From: a virus
Strand: one strand, 5' to 3'
DNA: 57,188 bases
Virus record (IMG/VR): IMGVR_UViG_3300032236_000645
Location: 1 to 57,188 of that record
A model generated the notes under the pieces. That model saw only the letters and a program-made list of their open reading frames with translations. It ran no database searches and was not told the DNA's origin. Positions 46,711-54,340 of the stretch are shown here, one piece after another. The position numbers were made by a program, and so were the translations under genes. Position 1 is the stretch's first letter; each line of letters opens with the position of its first letter.

Positions 46711-46738
46711 TTGACTTTCTCCGTGGATTCTGTATAAT
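46711..46738 (+). promoter_or_regulatory. repeated early promoter (rightward)
   Basis: TTGACT (46711-46716), 16-bp spacer, TATAAT (46733-46738), 28 bp before the ATG of the Gp88-like gene with GAGGAG in between. Confidence 0.92.
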
Positions 46739-46765
46739 GGACACATAAATTGATGAGGAGTTATT

Positions 46766-47515
46766 ATGAAGTTATTATCTACAGGCAACCCGAAAGTATT
46801 AAAGGGTATGAAGCAAGGTTATAATACCTATATTCTGCATCTTGCACCTGCTGATTTATCTGGTTATGAAACTTGTCCTAAACGGACTAAGGGATGCACT
46901 GGTGCTTGTTTGAATATGGCAGGACGTGGTGGTATTTTCAAAGTAGGCACTAACACCAATGTTATTCAGGAAGCACGTAAGCGCAAGACTCGTATGTTTT
47001 TTGAGGATCGTGGTCGTTTTATGACTGAATTGGTTGCCGATATTGAATTGGCCATCAAACAATCTGCTAAGTTAGGATTGGTGCCTGTGTTCCGCTTGAA
47101 TGGTACTTCGGACTTATCGTTTGAAAAGTATGAGGTGGTTCGTGGTGGTGTTGGTTATAAGAATATCTTTGAGGCATTCAGTGAGGTACAATTCTATGAT
47201 TATACCAAGGTACTAGGTCGCAAAGTTTCAGGTATCAAAAATTATCACCTAACCTTCTCAGCAGCAGACGGTAACGATAAGGACGTATTGAAAGCAATAG
47301 CACAAGGTTATAATATCGCTATGGTTTTCGGTATCAATAAAAAGTTACCATTGCCTACTGATTATCTCGGTTTACCTGTTTTTAATGGTGATGAAAGCGA
47401 TTTGAGATTTTTAGATCCACGTGGTGTTATCGTTGGTTTGTATGCCAAAGGTAAGGCTACTAAAGATACTAGTGGTTTTGTAAAATATCCAACAATTATG
47501 TTAAAGGCAGCCTAA
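46766..47515 (+). CDS. Gp88-like conserved phage protein
   Basis: 249 aa behind GAGGAG. It begins LLSTGNPKVLKGMKQGYNTY and has a Cys cluster CPKRTKGCTGACLN near 38-51, then mixed alpha/beta regions with VFRLNGTSDLSFE near 110-122. The pattern (start with GNxK, Cys cluster, RLNGTSD) fits the Gp88/DUF7227-like family of phage and plasmid proteins, which I recall being linked to rolling-circle replication. It is the first gene of the rightward early array. Activity unknown. Confidence 0.75.
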   Translation: MKLLSTGNPKVLKGMKQGYNTYILHLAPADLSGYETCPKRTKGCTGACLNMAGRGGIFKVGTNTNVIQEARKRKTRMFFEDRGRFMTELVADIELAIKQSAKLGLVPVFRLNGTSDLSFEKYEVVRGGVGYKNIFEAFSEVQFYDYTKVLGRKVSGIKNYHLTFSAADGNDKDVLKAIAQGYNIAMVFGINKKLPLPTDYLGLPVFNGDESDLRFLDPRGVIVGLYAKGKATKDTSGFVKYPTIMLKAA

Positions 47516-47516
47516 T

Positions 47517-47777
47517 ATGTTTTTATTAAAAGATTATATCAGCAGAGGTACTACCAATCGTGGTTTGAATTTCCCACGAGCATCTATGTATCATGGCATA
47601 CCAATGGATAAGCTCGAGGTAACAAAAGTGGTACTTGCCAATCTATATCCAGAAGGTAAATTCCGTATTAGGTATCGTGGTAAGCGTGCTGGCTATCGTG
47701 ATGGTAGGACTCGGACTCAACACCAACAGGATTGCTTGAAACAATACGCAGAATCCTTTGCTGTTTACTATAGATAA
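47517..47777 (+). CDS. small basic protein
   Basis: 86 aa, one base after the Gp88-like gene. Very basic, with FRIRYRGKRAGYRDGRTRTQ near 48-67, suggesting nucleic-acid binding. No family recognised. It shares the promoter at 46711. Confidence 0.65.
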   Translation: MFLLKDYISRGTTNRGLNFPRASMYHGIPMDKLEVTKVVLANLYPEGKFRIRYRGKRAGYRDGRTRTQHQQDCLKQYAESFAVYYR

Positions 47778-47780
47778 TGC

Positions 47781-47808
47781 TTGACTTATTCCGTGGTTGT
47801 GTTACCAT
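47781..47808 (+). promoter_or_regulatory. repeated early promoter (rightward), decayed -10
   Basis: TTGACT (47781-47786), 16-bp spacer, TACCAT (47803-47808). Conserved flanks show it is a family member; the -10 is likely weak. A GGAG-type SD follows before the ATG at 47841. Confidence 0.65.
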
Positions 47809-47840
47809 GGTTACACTAAATTGATGACGGAGATTATATT

Positions 47841-48290
47841 ATGAATACCCAATTATTAGAAAAGTATGAGGTTCAACCGTTTGCCAACCCAGCGGAGACT
47901 GAGTATTTTATCAAGTACCTAGAGCAAGGCGAGCGCAAAGGCCTCGAAGGTTTGGCCAATGTGGTGTATGCTCGGACTTCTACTACCGAACTATTCAAAA
48001 CCTTACCTCACCTCAAAACCAAGTATGATACAGAACCAGTGCCTAAAGCATTGAAAGCTATCAAACCTCAGGTAACAAAGTCAGTAGTCACTAAGGTAGC
48101 AAAAGTAAAAGCACCTAAGGTACAGATTTTCGGTGATGGTGCCGTATACTTCCGACCAGACCGTAACAAGTGGATGGCAGTATACAATGGCAAGGCAGAA
48201 GCAGCACGACCAACCTCAGCTGCTGCCTTGGCATTCTTAAAGAAAAAGTATGATATTGATGGTTATGTTGTTGATAAAATTGAGGACTAA
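47841..48290 (+). CDS. protein with C-terminal EAARPT domain (paralogue B)
   Basis: 149 aa. The N-terminal region (about 1-70) is unique, then a Lys/Val/Pro-rich linker (about 70-93). The C-terminal domain has KWMAVYNGKAEAARPT and ALAFLKKKYDIDGYV, closely similar to the leftward gene at 44706-44990. The shared domain on both sides of the hub suggests duplication or exchange. The function is unknown. Confidence 0.75.
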   Translation: MNTQLLEKYEVQPFANPAETEYFIKYLEQGERKGLEGLANVVYARTSTTELFKTLPHLKTKYDTEPVPKALKAIKPQVTKSVVTKVAKVKAPKVQIFGDGAVYFRPDRNKWMAVYNGKAEAARPTSAAALAFLKKKYDIDGYVVDKIED

Positions 48291-48292
48291 TT

Positions 48293-48520
48293 ATGACCAA
48301 AGAAATTAAATTGCCGTTTGATTGCACGGTGTATGATGACGAACCACAATTGGTACAAAACCCTTTTAGTGGTGAGACCGTGATGTTGGAACCAATGGCT
48401 ATTGCCGTGTATGATACGGTGATGGGTGCCAATATGATTGGTGACTATAAGACCGTGCAAAAAGGCGTGACATGGTTCCGTAAGTATTTCCCTAAAGAAT
48501 ACATGGTATTATTAGATTAA
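48293..48520 (+). CDS. small hypothetical protein
   Basis: 75 aa, two bases after the previous gene. Mixed alpha/beta, with LPFDCTVYDDEPQLVQNPFSG at the start and a final KYFPKEYMVLLD. No family recognised; part of a run of six short genes (47841-49320). Confidence 0.62.
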   Translation: MTKEIKLPFDCTVYDDEPQLVQNPFSGETVMLEPMAIAVYDTVMGANMIGDYKTVQKGVTWFRKYFPKEYMVLLD

Positions 48521-48530
48521 GGTAAAAATT

Positions 48531-48746
48531 ATGAGATTTGCTCAATTTGAAACAGTAAGTGGTAGTCAGGTAACTATTTTCTTCACTGATAAGGTAACGG
48601 TACACCAATACTACCGAAACCGTGATGGTGGGGATGCCGTATGTGTTATGGATGGTCTACACAATAACGGTGGTTGGGAAGTCAAAGGTACATACCAAGA
48701 GGTAGTGGATAAAATTATGTATGCAAATGAAATGGGAGTGAAATAA
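48531..48746 (+). CDS. small hypothetical protein
   Basis: 71 aa. Starts FAQFETVSGSQVTIFFTDKV, with strands leading to VKGTYQEVVDKI; it looks like a small beta-sandwich or Trp-containing domain. It overlaps the next gene by one base (TAATG). Confidence 0.62.
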   Translation: MRFAQFETVSGSQVTIFFTDKVTVHQYYRNRDGGDAVCVMDGLHNNGGWEVKGTYQEVVDKIMYANEMGVK

Positions 48747-48928
48747 TGAGAGCTGTGGTATATTTGGCAGTAGAATTGGAATATGATAGTTCAGTTTTGG
48801 AAGGTGAGGTAGACCAATACGCCTATGAATTGATGGGAACATTGGCTAGTAACTTCCCAACACCTCCAGCTGGTGTGACGGTAGAGCAAGTAAGATTTGA
48901 TAGCAATGGTGTTGTGGTTTTTGATTGA
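48746..48928 (+). CDS. small acidic protein
   Basis: 60 aa, coupled to the upstream gene by TAATG. Acidic, with VYLAVELEYDSSVLEGEVDQ at the start and a hydrophobic C-terminus. No family recognised. Confidence 0.6.
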   Translation: MRAVVYLAVELEYDSSVLEGEVDQYAYELMGTLASNFPTPPAGVTVEQVRFDSNGVVVFD

Positions 48929-48936
48929 GGTAAAAA

Positions 48937-49113
48937 ATGGCTAAAGGTGATATGGTATACTTGGTGACCAGTTATGGCCGCCATTCTGGTGATGTTGAAA
49001 ACCTTAGGATATATGAGAGTTTGGTTGAGGCTCAATCATTCAAGGATATATTACAAGAGCAGATTGGTATTGATAATTGCATCATTAGTGTTGATAGCTT
49101 TACATTGGAGTAA
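48937..49113 (+). CDS. small hypothetical protein
   Basis: 58 aa read from ATG 48937, with GAGGTAAAAA upstream. Sequence begins AKGDMVYLVTSYGRHSGDVE and ends ISVDSFTLE, mixed alpha/beta. It fills the gap between two annotated genes without overlap and is in the same short-gene run. Confidence 0.65.
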   Translation: MAKGDMVYLVTSYGRHSGDVENLRIYESLVEAQSFKDILQEQIGIDNCIISVDSFTLE

Positions 49114-49116
49114 TAT

Positions 49117-49320
49117 ATGGAAATGTCCGAATATATCAATGAGCAAAACCTCAAGGCGAAACATGACCTTGAAAAGGATATTGCCTATAAGATGGCCAGT
49201 GTAGTGGCCAATCATATCATTAGCCATTATGTGGATGACAAGTTTTATTCGGATGCTCACAATAGTTGGCCTGCTAGGTTTGAGGAAGCTTATAATAGAA
49301 TGTATGGCGAAAGTGCTTGA
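49117..49320 (+). CDS. small hypothetical protein
   Basis: 67 aa, 3 bp after the previous stop with GGAG upstream. Helical with Lys/Glu-rich start, then VVANHIISHYVDDKFYSDAH. The 3' end overlaps the -35 of the next promoter copy. Confidence 0.62.
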   Translation: MEMSEYINEQNLKAKHDLEKDIAYKMASVVANHIISHYVDDKFYSDAHNSWPARFEEAYNRMYGESA

Positions 49321-49344
49321 CTTTTGCCTTGGTTGTGATACAAT
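49317..49344 (+). promoter_or_regulatory. repeated early promoter (rightward)
   Basis: TTGACT (49317-49322), 16-bp spacer, TACAAT (49339-49344), 29 bp before the ATG at 49373. The flanks follow the family consensus. Confidence 0.82.
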
Positions 49345-49372
49345 GGCCACATATTGATACGGAGATTATATT

Positions 49373-49600
49373 ATGTTTATTGATACAAATGTTTTTGATT
49401 ATGGTTTTGAAGGCCGTTGCCCATCTAAGGCACAAGTGACCAAAGTGGCACGAGCTGGTATGCAGTCAGGTGCCACTAACATTGAGATTTGGTGGGGTGA
49501 AAACATGATTGAGATCCAGAAGGCATACAATGGCTCTTGGTTCGGTCGTGGTTGGATCCGTTCAATTAGTGGCCAAGATTTGGCAGAGGAGTTATCCTAG
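49373..49600 (+). CDS. small hypothetical protein
   Basis: 75 aa with CGGAGATTATATT upstream. Starts FIDTNVFDYGFEGRCPSKAQ; the middle has GATNIEIWWGENMIEIQK and the end RSISGQDLAEELS. Alpha/beta, one Cys. Single-gene cassette followed by the homing-endonuclease insertion. Confidence 0.62.
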   Translation: MFIDTNVFDYGFEGRCPSKAQVTKVARAGMQSGATNIEIWWGENMIEIQKAYNGSWFGRGWIRSISGQDLAEELS

Positions 49601-49630
49601 GTGGTGTTTATTAGGTTAGTGAGTTAGGAT

Positions 49631-49638
49631 TATAAATA
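49631..49638 (+). promoter_or_regulatory. T4-type late promoter (perfect TATAAATA)
   Basis: TATAAATA, eight of eight matches to the T4 late consensus, but only 4 bp before the ATG of the homing endonuclease at 49643. Transcription starting normally, about 6 nt downstream, would give a leaderless or internally started message. Its placement inside an early array is unusual. Confidence 0.6.
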
Positions 49639-49642
49639 AGGC

Positions 49643-50356
49643 ATGATATACACAATTTATAAAGCCTATAACACAATCAATGGTAAATCCTATATTGGAT
49701 TTGATTCCTCTTGGCCTAATAGAATGAAAGACCATGGTAATAGATGTATGACTATGGATTCAGCATTCTATTCAGCTATCCGAAAACATGGTTGGATGAA
49801 TTTTGTTTGGACAGTATTATATCAATCAAAAGACAAAGACCATACCAAAAATATCATGGAAGAATACTTTATCCGTGATTACAATAGCCATGTGAATGAT
49901 AACGGATACAATATGACCTATGGTGGTGATGGTGTATCAGGACAAAGTGATGAAACAAAATGGAAACAAGGGTCATCTAATAGAGGCAAGATAAAGGGGC
50001 CAATGAGTGATGAAACCAAACAAAAGATTGGTTTGGCCAATAGTCAAAAGAAAAGAACCGAAGCTGAAAAAGAGCACTTAAGGCAGTTGAATATAGGCAA
50101 AAAACAAAGTGATGAAACTAAACTAAAAAAGAGTTTGGTATTGAAAGGAAGAAAATCCAATCCACAAGCTGTTCGTGCCTTAGTTGAAAAAATCAGCCTT
50201 GACTGGATTGTGACAACACCTAATGGCCAAACCTTAGAGGTTAGGAATTTGGCTAAATTTTGTATTGAAAATGATTTGAATTATAAGAAAATGCAATCAG
50301 TCGGAAATGGGAAATACAAACAACACAAAGGTTATAAAGTTTCAAAAAGTGCTTGA
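49643..50356 (+). CDS. GIY-YIG homing endonuclease with NUMOD3-type repeats
   Basis: 237 aa. GIY-YIG core near 1-40: YTIYKAYNTINGKSYIGFDS with the second Y-I-G at 17-19 and the Arg of the family at about 26, and a Glu near 72 in MEEYFIRDY as metal ligand. C-terminal DNA-binding region with repeated (Q/S)SDETKxK-type NUMOD3 motifs near 110-185 and a last helix-turn-helix-like part. It is a free-standing mobile endonuclease. A perfect late element lies just upstream, as with T4 homing enzymes. Confidence 0.88.
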   Translation: MIYTIYKAYNTINGKSYIGFDSSWPNRMKDHGNRCMTMDSAFYSAIRKHGWMNFVWTVLYQSKDKDHTKNIMEEYFIRDYNSHVNDNGYNMTYGGDGVSGQSDETKWKQGSSNRGKIKGPMSDETKQKIGLANSQKKRTEAEKEHLRQLNIGKKQSDETKLKKSLVLKGRKSNPQAVRALVEKISLDWIVTTPNGQTLEVRNLAKFCIENDLNYKKMQSVGNGKYKQHKGYKVSKSA

Positions 50357-50380
50357 CTTTTACCACAATTAGTGTATAAT
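50353..50380 (+). promoter_or_regulatory. repeated early promoter (rightward)
   Basis: TTGACT (50353-50358), 16-bp spacer, TATAAT (50375-50380). It drives the gene starting at 50408. Confidence 0.92.
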
Positions 50381-50407
50381 GGTTACATAATTTGATTGGA
50401 GATGTAT

Positions 50408-50821
50408 ATGAGTGAAAAATTTGTAATGAAGGCAGGAACATACTACCTTGGCGATTTATGTTACTGTATGCACGCTGAATGGAAAGAGGTCTGTGGCCTA
50501 TTGTTTGCAGGCCGTGATGACCATGGTTGTAATGAAGGTGTATTCAATCTAAAAGACGGCCGTACCTTTGCCATATACAATACGGCCTTTGGTGATGGTG
50601 TGTACCTAGATAATTTTGGTGCTGAGTATATGGTTGACGCTGGTTGCATTGGTTGTATCAAAGTAAGTGACATTGACCTTGATAATCCAGACAATTTCCT
50701 AACAGGCGGACAGATTGTCGGCTTTGATAATGATTTTAATGTTGATACGGACGGTGCCTTGTTGACCTTTGGCCATATCCGTATTGACACCGACCCTTAT
50801 TATGAGGATGATGAGGAATAA
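50408..50821 (+). CDS. acidic hypothetical protein
   Basis: 137 aa from ATG 50408 with GGAG upstream; the upstream in-frame ATG at 50396 is inside the promoter leader. The middle contains DGRTFAIYNTAFGDGVYLDN and the tail is very acidic (DTDPYYEDDEE). Several Cys (LCYCMHAEW, AGCIGCIK) may bind metal. It overlaps the next gene by one base. Confidence 0.68.
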   Translation: MSEKFVMKAGTYYLGDLCYCMHAEWKEVCGLLFAGRDDHGCNEGVFNLKDGRTFAIYNTAFGDGVYLDNFGAEYMVDAGCIGCIKVSDIDLDNPDNFLTGGQIVGFDNDFNVDTDGALLTFGHIRIDTDPYYEDDEE

Positions 50822-51051
50822 TGTTTGAATTATACATTACAAGGTTTTTGCAATTAGTCACGTTAGGCCTGCTTGGTGTATGTTGGTATAAGGCATATGA
50901 TGCCTTTACATTACACCAGTATGGTTTGACTGGCACATACCTATGCCTTTCATTCAGCTGTTTCATGCTATTGCTTATGAGCCGTATCATTGTTGAAATG
51001 GAAAAACAAATGATTGAGATTAGGGAAAAAAATGGCACTTCAAGTTATTAA
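50821..51051 (+). CDS. small membrane protein
   Basis: 76 aa with two hydrophobic helices (about 5-24 and 36-60) and a charged C-terminus. Coupled by one base to the upstream gene and overlapping the next by 20 bp. Function unknown. Confidence 0.68.
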   Translation: MFELYITRFLQLVTLGLLGVCWYKAYDAFTLHQYGLTGTYLCLSFSCFMLLLMSRIIVEMEKQMIEIREKNGTSSY

Positions 51052-51241
51052 AGAGATTACAGAATGGAAGGTTGACTATCGGCAACCTAACCATGTGTAC
51101 CTGATGGATGGTGACAAGGTTGTGGCCTATCAAAAATGGGGTGAGGGTGAACCAATCTATTTTGATACCAAACGTAAACTTGACAAGCGATACCGTAAAT
51201 TTGAACCTGTGAAAGTATCACCATTTAAGGAACTACAATGA
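51032..51241 (+). CDS. small hypothetical protein
   Basis: 69 aa from ATG 51032 (AGGGA upstream). Starts ALQVIKEITEWKVDYRQPNH and is Lys-rich in the C-terminal half (DTKRKLDKRYRKFEPVKV). It overlaps the next gene by 4 bp (ATGA). Confidence 0.66.
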   Translation: MALQVIKEITEWKVDYRQPNHVYLMDGDKVVAYQKWGEGEPIYFDTKRKLDKRYRKFEPVKVSPFKELQ

Positions 51242-51408
51242 CATATAAAGACCTATTGCTACGCCTGAGTGCCATGAGCAACGAGGAACTAGAGATGACA
51301 GCAACGGTATGGGTATCAGATACGGACGAGTTTTGGAGTGTCCGTTATGTGTTGGAAAATCCAGAGGCTGATGTGCTTGATTTAGGCCATCCATATATGG
51401 CCATTTAG
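51238..51408 (+). CDS. small acidic protein
   Basis: 56 aa read from ATG 51238 (ATGA overlap). TYKDLLLRLSAMSNEELEMT, then a Trp-rich stretch TVWVSDTDEFWSVRYV, ending GHPYMAI. Helical acidic character. It ends just before the next promoter copy. Confidence 0.66.
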   Translation: MTYKDLLLRLSAMSNEELEMTATVWVSDTDEFWSVRYVLENPEADVLDLGHPYMAI

Positions 51409-51411
51409 TGC

Positions 51412-51439
51412 TTGACTTTTGCCACCATTGTGATATAAT
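51412..51439 (+). promoter_or_regulatory. repeated early promoter (rightward)
   Basis: TTGACT (51412-51417), 16-bp spacer, TATAAT (51434-51439). Confidence 0.92.
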
Positions 51440-51466
51440 GGTTACTTAATTGATACGGAGATTATT

Positions 51467-51715
51467 ATGAAAATTGAACAAACAGGCAAACGAGTATTCC
51501 AACCAATCACCATTACAATACAGACTGAGAGAGAGGCTGAGATTGTAATGGCTATCATGTCACGCATTGGTGGTGATATGTATGAGTCCCCACGTTATAT
51601 CGCTGATGTGATATACAATGAGTTATTAAAATTTGGTATTGATTATCGGAATGATAAATTCAAAGAAAAATTCCCAGCACGTGGTTCAGTCCAGTTTGAG
51701 AATTTTCAATACTAG
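51467..51715 (+). CDS. small hypothetical protein
   Basis: 82 aa with CGGAGATTATT upstream. Starts KIEQTGKRVFQPITITIQTE, a beta-rich N-terminus, followed by helix EIVMAIMSRIGGDMYESPRY. Single-gene cassette. No family recognised. Confidence 0.65.
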   Translation: MKIEQTGKRVFQPITITIQTEREAEIVMAIMSRIGGDMYESPRYIADVIYNELLKFGIDYRNDKFKEKFPARGSVQFENFQY

Positions 51716-51718
51716 TGC

Positions 51719-51746
51719 TTGACTTTTACCATGGTTCATGTATAAT
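51719..51746 (+). promoter_or_regulatory. repeated early promoter (rightward)
   Basis: TTGACT (51719-51724), 16-bp spacer, TATAAT (51741-51746). It drives the DUF1281-like gene. Confidence 0.92.
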
Positions 51747-51775
51747 GGCCACATACTAACACAGGAGATAATGAT

Positions 51776-52330
51776 ATGCCAAATTGGTGCTCAAACGGTT
51801 TAACCCTTTCACATGATGACCCAGCGATGATTACAAAAGCTGCTGAGGCTCTCAAAGCAGGCAATTTCCTTGATACATTTATTCCAATTCCTGCTGAGTT
51901 GAAAGAGACCACATCACCAGCTAAAGAGGGTTCACCAAGTGTGGAGTTTAATGGTACACAATATAGTGACTGGTATTCATTCTGTGTAAATGAATGGGGC
52001 ACCAAGTGGGATATTGAGTCCTACAATGATCCAGAAATATCGGAGAGTGGTCTTTCATTAGATGCCTCCTTTGATACGGCATGGTCACCACCTATCGAAG
52101 CGTACCGTAAGTTGGACGAGATGGGGTTTACAGTCAAGGCCGTATACTATGAGCCTGGCATGGGTTTCTGTGGTGATTATTCCACTGATGGTGATGAGCA
52201 ATTCTATGATTACAGTGGCCTAAGTGCTGATGAAGCAGAGGCAGAGATTCCTGAATACATTAACGAGTATTTTAACATCACAGAGTTTATGCGTGAATGG
52301 GAAGAGGAACAGATTGGAGATGATGAATAA
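51776..52330 (+). CDS. DUF1281-like (Api92/ferredoxin-like fold) protein
   Basis: 184 aa. The start MPNWCSNGLTL is the signature of the DUF1281/Api92-like group found in phages and plasmids, followed by an alpha/beta domain. AFDTAWSPPIEAYRKL-type segment (DTAWSPP near 102) and acidic C-terminus (MREWEEEQIGDDE) are also typical. No enzymatic activity is established; related proteins occur among early host-takeover genes. It overlaps the next gene by one base. Confidence 0.8.
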   Translation: MPNWCSNGLTLSHDDPAMITKAAEALKAGNFLDTFIPIPAELKETTSPAKEGSPSVEFNGTQYSDWYSFCVNEWGTKWDIESYNDPEISESGLSLDASFDTAWSPPIEAYRKLDEMGFTVKAVYYEPGMGFCGDYSTDGDEQFYDYSGLSADEAEAEIPEYINEYFNITEFMREWEEEQIGDDE

Positions 52331-52482
52331 TGGGTTTCTTTACGGCTCTTGGCTTAATCTTTATAACCCTTAAATTGATGGGGTTTATTACATGGTCATG
52401 GTGGTTGGTTCTATTGCCGCTCTATGCTGATATTCTAATTTTATTGACTATTGTTATTGGTGCCATTGTTTCGCTGGTATAA
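52330..52482 (+). CDS. very small membrane protein
   Basis: 50 aa read from ATG 52330, sharing one base (TAATG) with the upstream stop. Almost entirely hydrophobic with two Trp (MGFFTALGLIFITLKLMGF, then WWLVLLPLYADILILL), so one or two TM helices. A common type of phage small membrane protein. Confidence 0.68.
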   Translation: MGFFTALGLIFITLKLMGFITWSWWLVLLPLYADILILLTIVIGAIVSLV

Positions 52483-52490
52483 AATAATGC

Positions 52491-52518
52491 TTGACTTTTG
52501 CCATGGTTGGTGTATAAT
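52491..52518 (+). promoter_or_regulatory. repeated early promoter (rightward)
   Basis: TTGACT (52491-52496), 16-bp spacer, TATAAT (52513-52518). Confidence 0.92.
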
Positions 52519-52547
52519 GGACACATACTGAATAAGGAGACAAAAAG

Positions 52548-52739
52548 ATGGATATCAAAACAGCGTGTGACTATGTATCAAAATTGGCAAATAAGCATGA
52601 TACAGGCATCCTTGAAGTGTTGATTGATTATAAGAATGGTATTGACGAGTCTGGTTTTAACCATGACTTGACTATTGATGAAAATTTGGCTTGCCGTGTG
52701 TTTATGGCAGCTGGTGCTCAAATGTTTGCGGAGGTGTAA
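52548..52739 (+). CDS. small hypothetical protein
   Basis: 63 aa behind AAGGAG. Starts DIKTACDYVSKLANKHDTGI, acidic and mixed; the last part ENLACRVFMAAGAQMFAEV looks helical. It is one base from the next gene. Confidence 0.65.
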   Translation: MDIKTACDYVSKLANKHDTGILEVLIDYKNGIDESGFNHDLTIDENLACRVFMAAGAQMFAEV

Positions 52740-52740
52740 T

Positions 52741-53430
52741 ATGGGAACACGTAGCTTAACTTATGTGTATGATAGTTATAAAAATGAACAAGGCAATAAG
52801 GTAAACGTACCGATTGTATGCCTATACCGCCAATATGATGGTTATGTTGATGGCCATGGTGCTGAATTAGCTGATTTTCTTGCCAATGGTAAAATTGTCA
52901 ATGGTATTGGTATTGATGAGGCTGAAGGTGTATGGAATGGCATGGGGTGCCTTGCGGCTAGTCTAGTTGCTTACTTCAAAAAAGAGCCAGGTAACTTCTA
53001 CCTTCATGCACCAATCCTTAATCGTGATGACTGGCAAGAGTTTGAGTACCATGTATTTGCTGACAAGGTGATTGTGTATGCTATTGGTTCAAACAATGAT
53101 AATGTATTGTTTGAAGGCGACTATCGAGCCTTTGCTAAGTTCTGTTGGGGCTCAAATGATAATGTAGATGGTTCAAAGAGCATTGAGGTAGATGACCAAG
53201 ATGCTGTTAAGGAAGCACTACAAGCAGGTGAAGTGGTGGTGACTTTTGTTAAGAAAGATGGTAACAACCGTGTAATGCGTGGCACTACACATCCAGGTAT
53301 CATTCCTGAGCAGTTCACACCTAAAGGTACACGAGCTCATTCAGGTGATGTTCAACCAATTTTTGACCTAGACGAACAACACTGGAAGTCTTTCCGTTGG
53401 GATAGTCTAGTATCAGTAAAGGCGGCATAA
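52741..53430 (+). CDS. two-domain phage protein with C-terminal SH3-like barrel
   Basis: 229 aa from ATG 52741; the longer frame lies inside the upstream gene. N-terminal domain starts GTRSLTYVYDSYKN and has CLYRQYDGYVDGHG near 27-40, then NGMGCLAASLVAYFK. The C-terminal part VVVTFVKKDGNNRVMRGTT and DLDEQHWKSFRWDSL (about 180-226) has the pattern of phage SH3-like beta-barrel proteins. Common in T4-like early regions. It overlaps the next gene by one base. Confidence 0.75.
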   Translation: MGTRSLTYVYDSYKNEQGNKVNVPIVCLYRQYDGYVDGHGAELADFLANGKIVNGIGIDEAEGVWNGMGCLAASLVAYFKKEPGNFYLHAPILNRDDWQEFEYHVFADKVIVYAIGSNNDNVLFEGDYRAFAKFCWGSNDNVDGSKSIEVDDQDAVKEALQAGEVVVTFVKKDGNNRVMRGTTHPGIIPEQFTPKGTRAHSGDVQPIFDLDEQHWKSFRWDSLVSVKAA

Positions 53431-53588
53431 TGTGGTACTTTATTAGATTTATTCTGTTATGGTGTGCCATGCTAACTGTATTGGCACACTATAATGTACC
53501 ACCTATTGGTATGTGGATTGCTTACATAATCTATATCCTACATGGTTGGAATGAAATTTTCGATTGTTATAGAAAGTGGTTAAAATAA
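53430..53588 (+). CDS. very small membrane protein
   Basis: 52 aa from ATG 53430, coupled by TAATG on both sides. Two hydrophobic helices (about 5-20, 27-40) and a short basic tail (DCYRKWLK). Function unknown. Confidence 0.66.
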   Translation: MWYFIRFILLWCAMLTVLAHYNVPPIGMWIAYIIYILHGWNEIFDCYRKWLK

Positions 53589-54166
53589 TGGGATATCAAT
53601 ACGCTATTGACACTACACAACCACACCTTGGTGGTAACTTGGTTGAAGGTGATTATAACACCTTCTCACCGAGTGTGTGGGATTATGTGACTGACAGGTT
53701 TGCTCTTAAGAGCGTCCTTGATTTGGGTTGCGGTCTAGGTTACTCTAGCCATTACTTTCATAAAAAAGGATTGAATGTTGTTGCGGTTGATGGTATGTTG
53801 GAAAATGTAACCAATTCGGTATATCCATCATTGTTGGTTGACCTGACAAAGGATAAGATTACAACCAAAGTGGATTTGGTGTATTGTGTTGAAGTTGTTG
53901 AGCACATTGAGGAACAATACCTTGACAACCTATTAGCATCCCTTGCTTGTGGTAAGTTCATACTAATGACTAATGCTTTGCCAGGTCAAGGCGGTCACCA
54001 TCATGTGAATGAGCAACACACCGACTATTGGATTGAGCATCTTAAACGATATAATTGTGAATACTTGCCTGGCGACTCGGATAAGATTAAGAAGTTGGCA
54101 GACATTGATGGTGCTTGGTGGATTAGACAGACCGGCTCTATATTTGTGAACAGAAACTTTGATTAA
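53588..54166 (+). CDS. class I SAM-dependent methyltransferase
   Basis: 192 aa from ATG 53588 (TAATG overlap). SAM-binding motif I VLDLGCGLGYSS at 43-54, the acidic residue VAVDGMLEN near 66, and YCVEVVEHIEE near 99, all in the Rossmann-methyltransferase order. The target could be DNA, protein or a small molecule. It is the only clear enzyme of its run; the neighbours are small hypotheticals. Confidence 0.85.
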   Translation: MGYQYAIDTTQPHLGGNLVEGDYNTFSPSVWDYVTDRFALKSVLDLGCGLGYSSHYFHKKGLNVVAVDGMLENVTNSVYPSLLVDLTKDKITTKVDLVYCVEVVEHIEEQYLDNLLASLACGKFILMTNALPGQGGHHHVNEQHTDYWIEHLKRYNCEYLPGDSDKIKKLADIDGAWWIRQTGSIFVNRNFD

Positions 54167-54175
54167 AGGATTTAT

Positions 54176-54340
54176 ATGAGTTATATGAAAAATCTATACG
54201 AGGATATTTGGGAGATGCACTGCTCTGACCCAATGATGGATAACTTAAGGATCGCTGAGATGCTTGATTGTCCACTTGATTGGGTTGAGAGTGCATTGAA
54301 AGACCACTACGATAATTTAGCCGAACGGAACGGTCACTAA
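54176..54340 (+). CDS. small acidic helical protein
   Basis: 54 aa read from ATG 54176 with AAAGGA upstream. SYMKNLYEDIWEMHCSDPMM followed by LRIAEMLDCPLDWVESALKD looks like a helix-turn-helix-type module. It ends immediately before the next ATG. Confidence 0.66.
   Translation: MSYMKNLYEDIWEMHCSDPMMDNLRIAEMLDCPLDWVESALKDHYDNLAERNGH

Larger units (their letters stand above)
45694..46765. other. gene-free hub between divergent early gene arrays
   Basis: About 1.07 kb without a credible gene. It holds one leftward promoter (45731-45758), three rightward tandem promoters with short structured non-coding units, and a 28-bp tandem repeat (46095-46159 plus decayed copies to 46244). It also has two ATAAGT-AAA-ACTTAT inverted repeats, AT-rich segments with GGTATTGATATC repeated, a perfect 15-bp inverted repeat pair, and the rightward promoter at 46711. 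It resembles a regulatory or replication-origin region. Confidence 0.7.
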
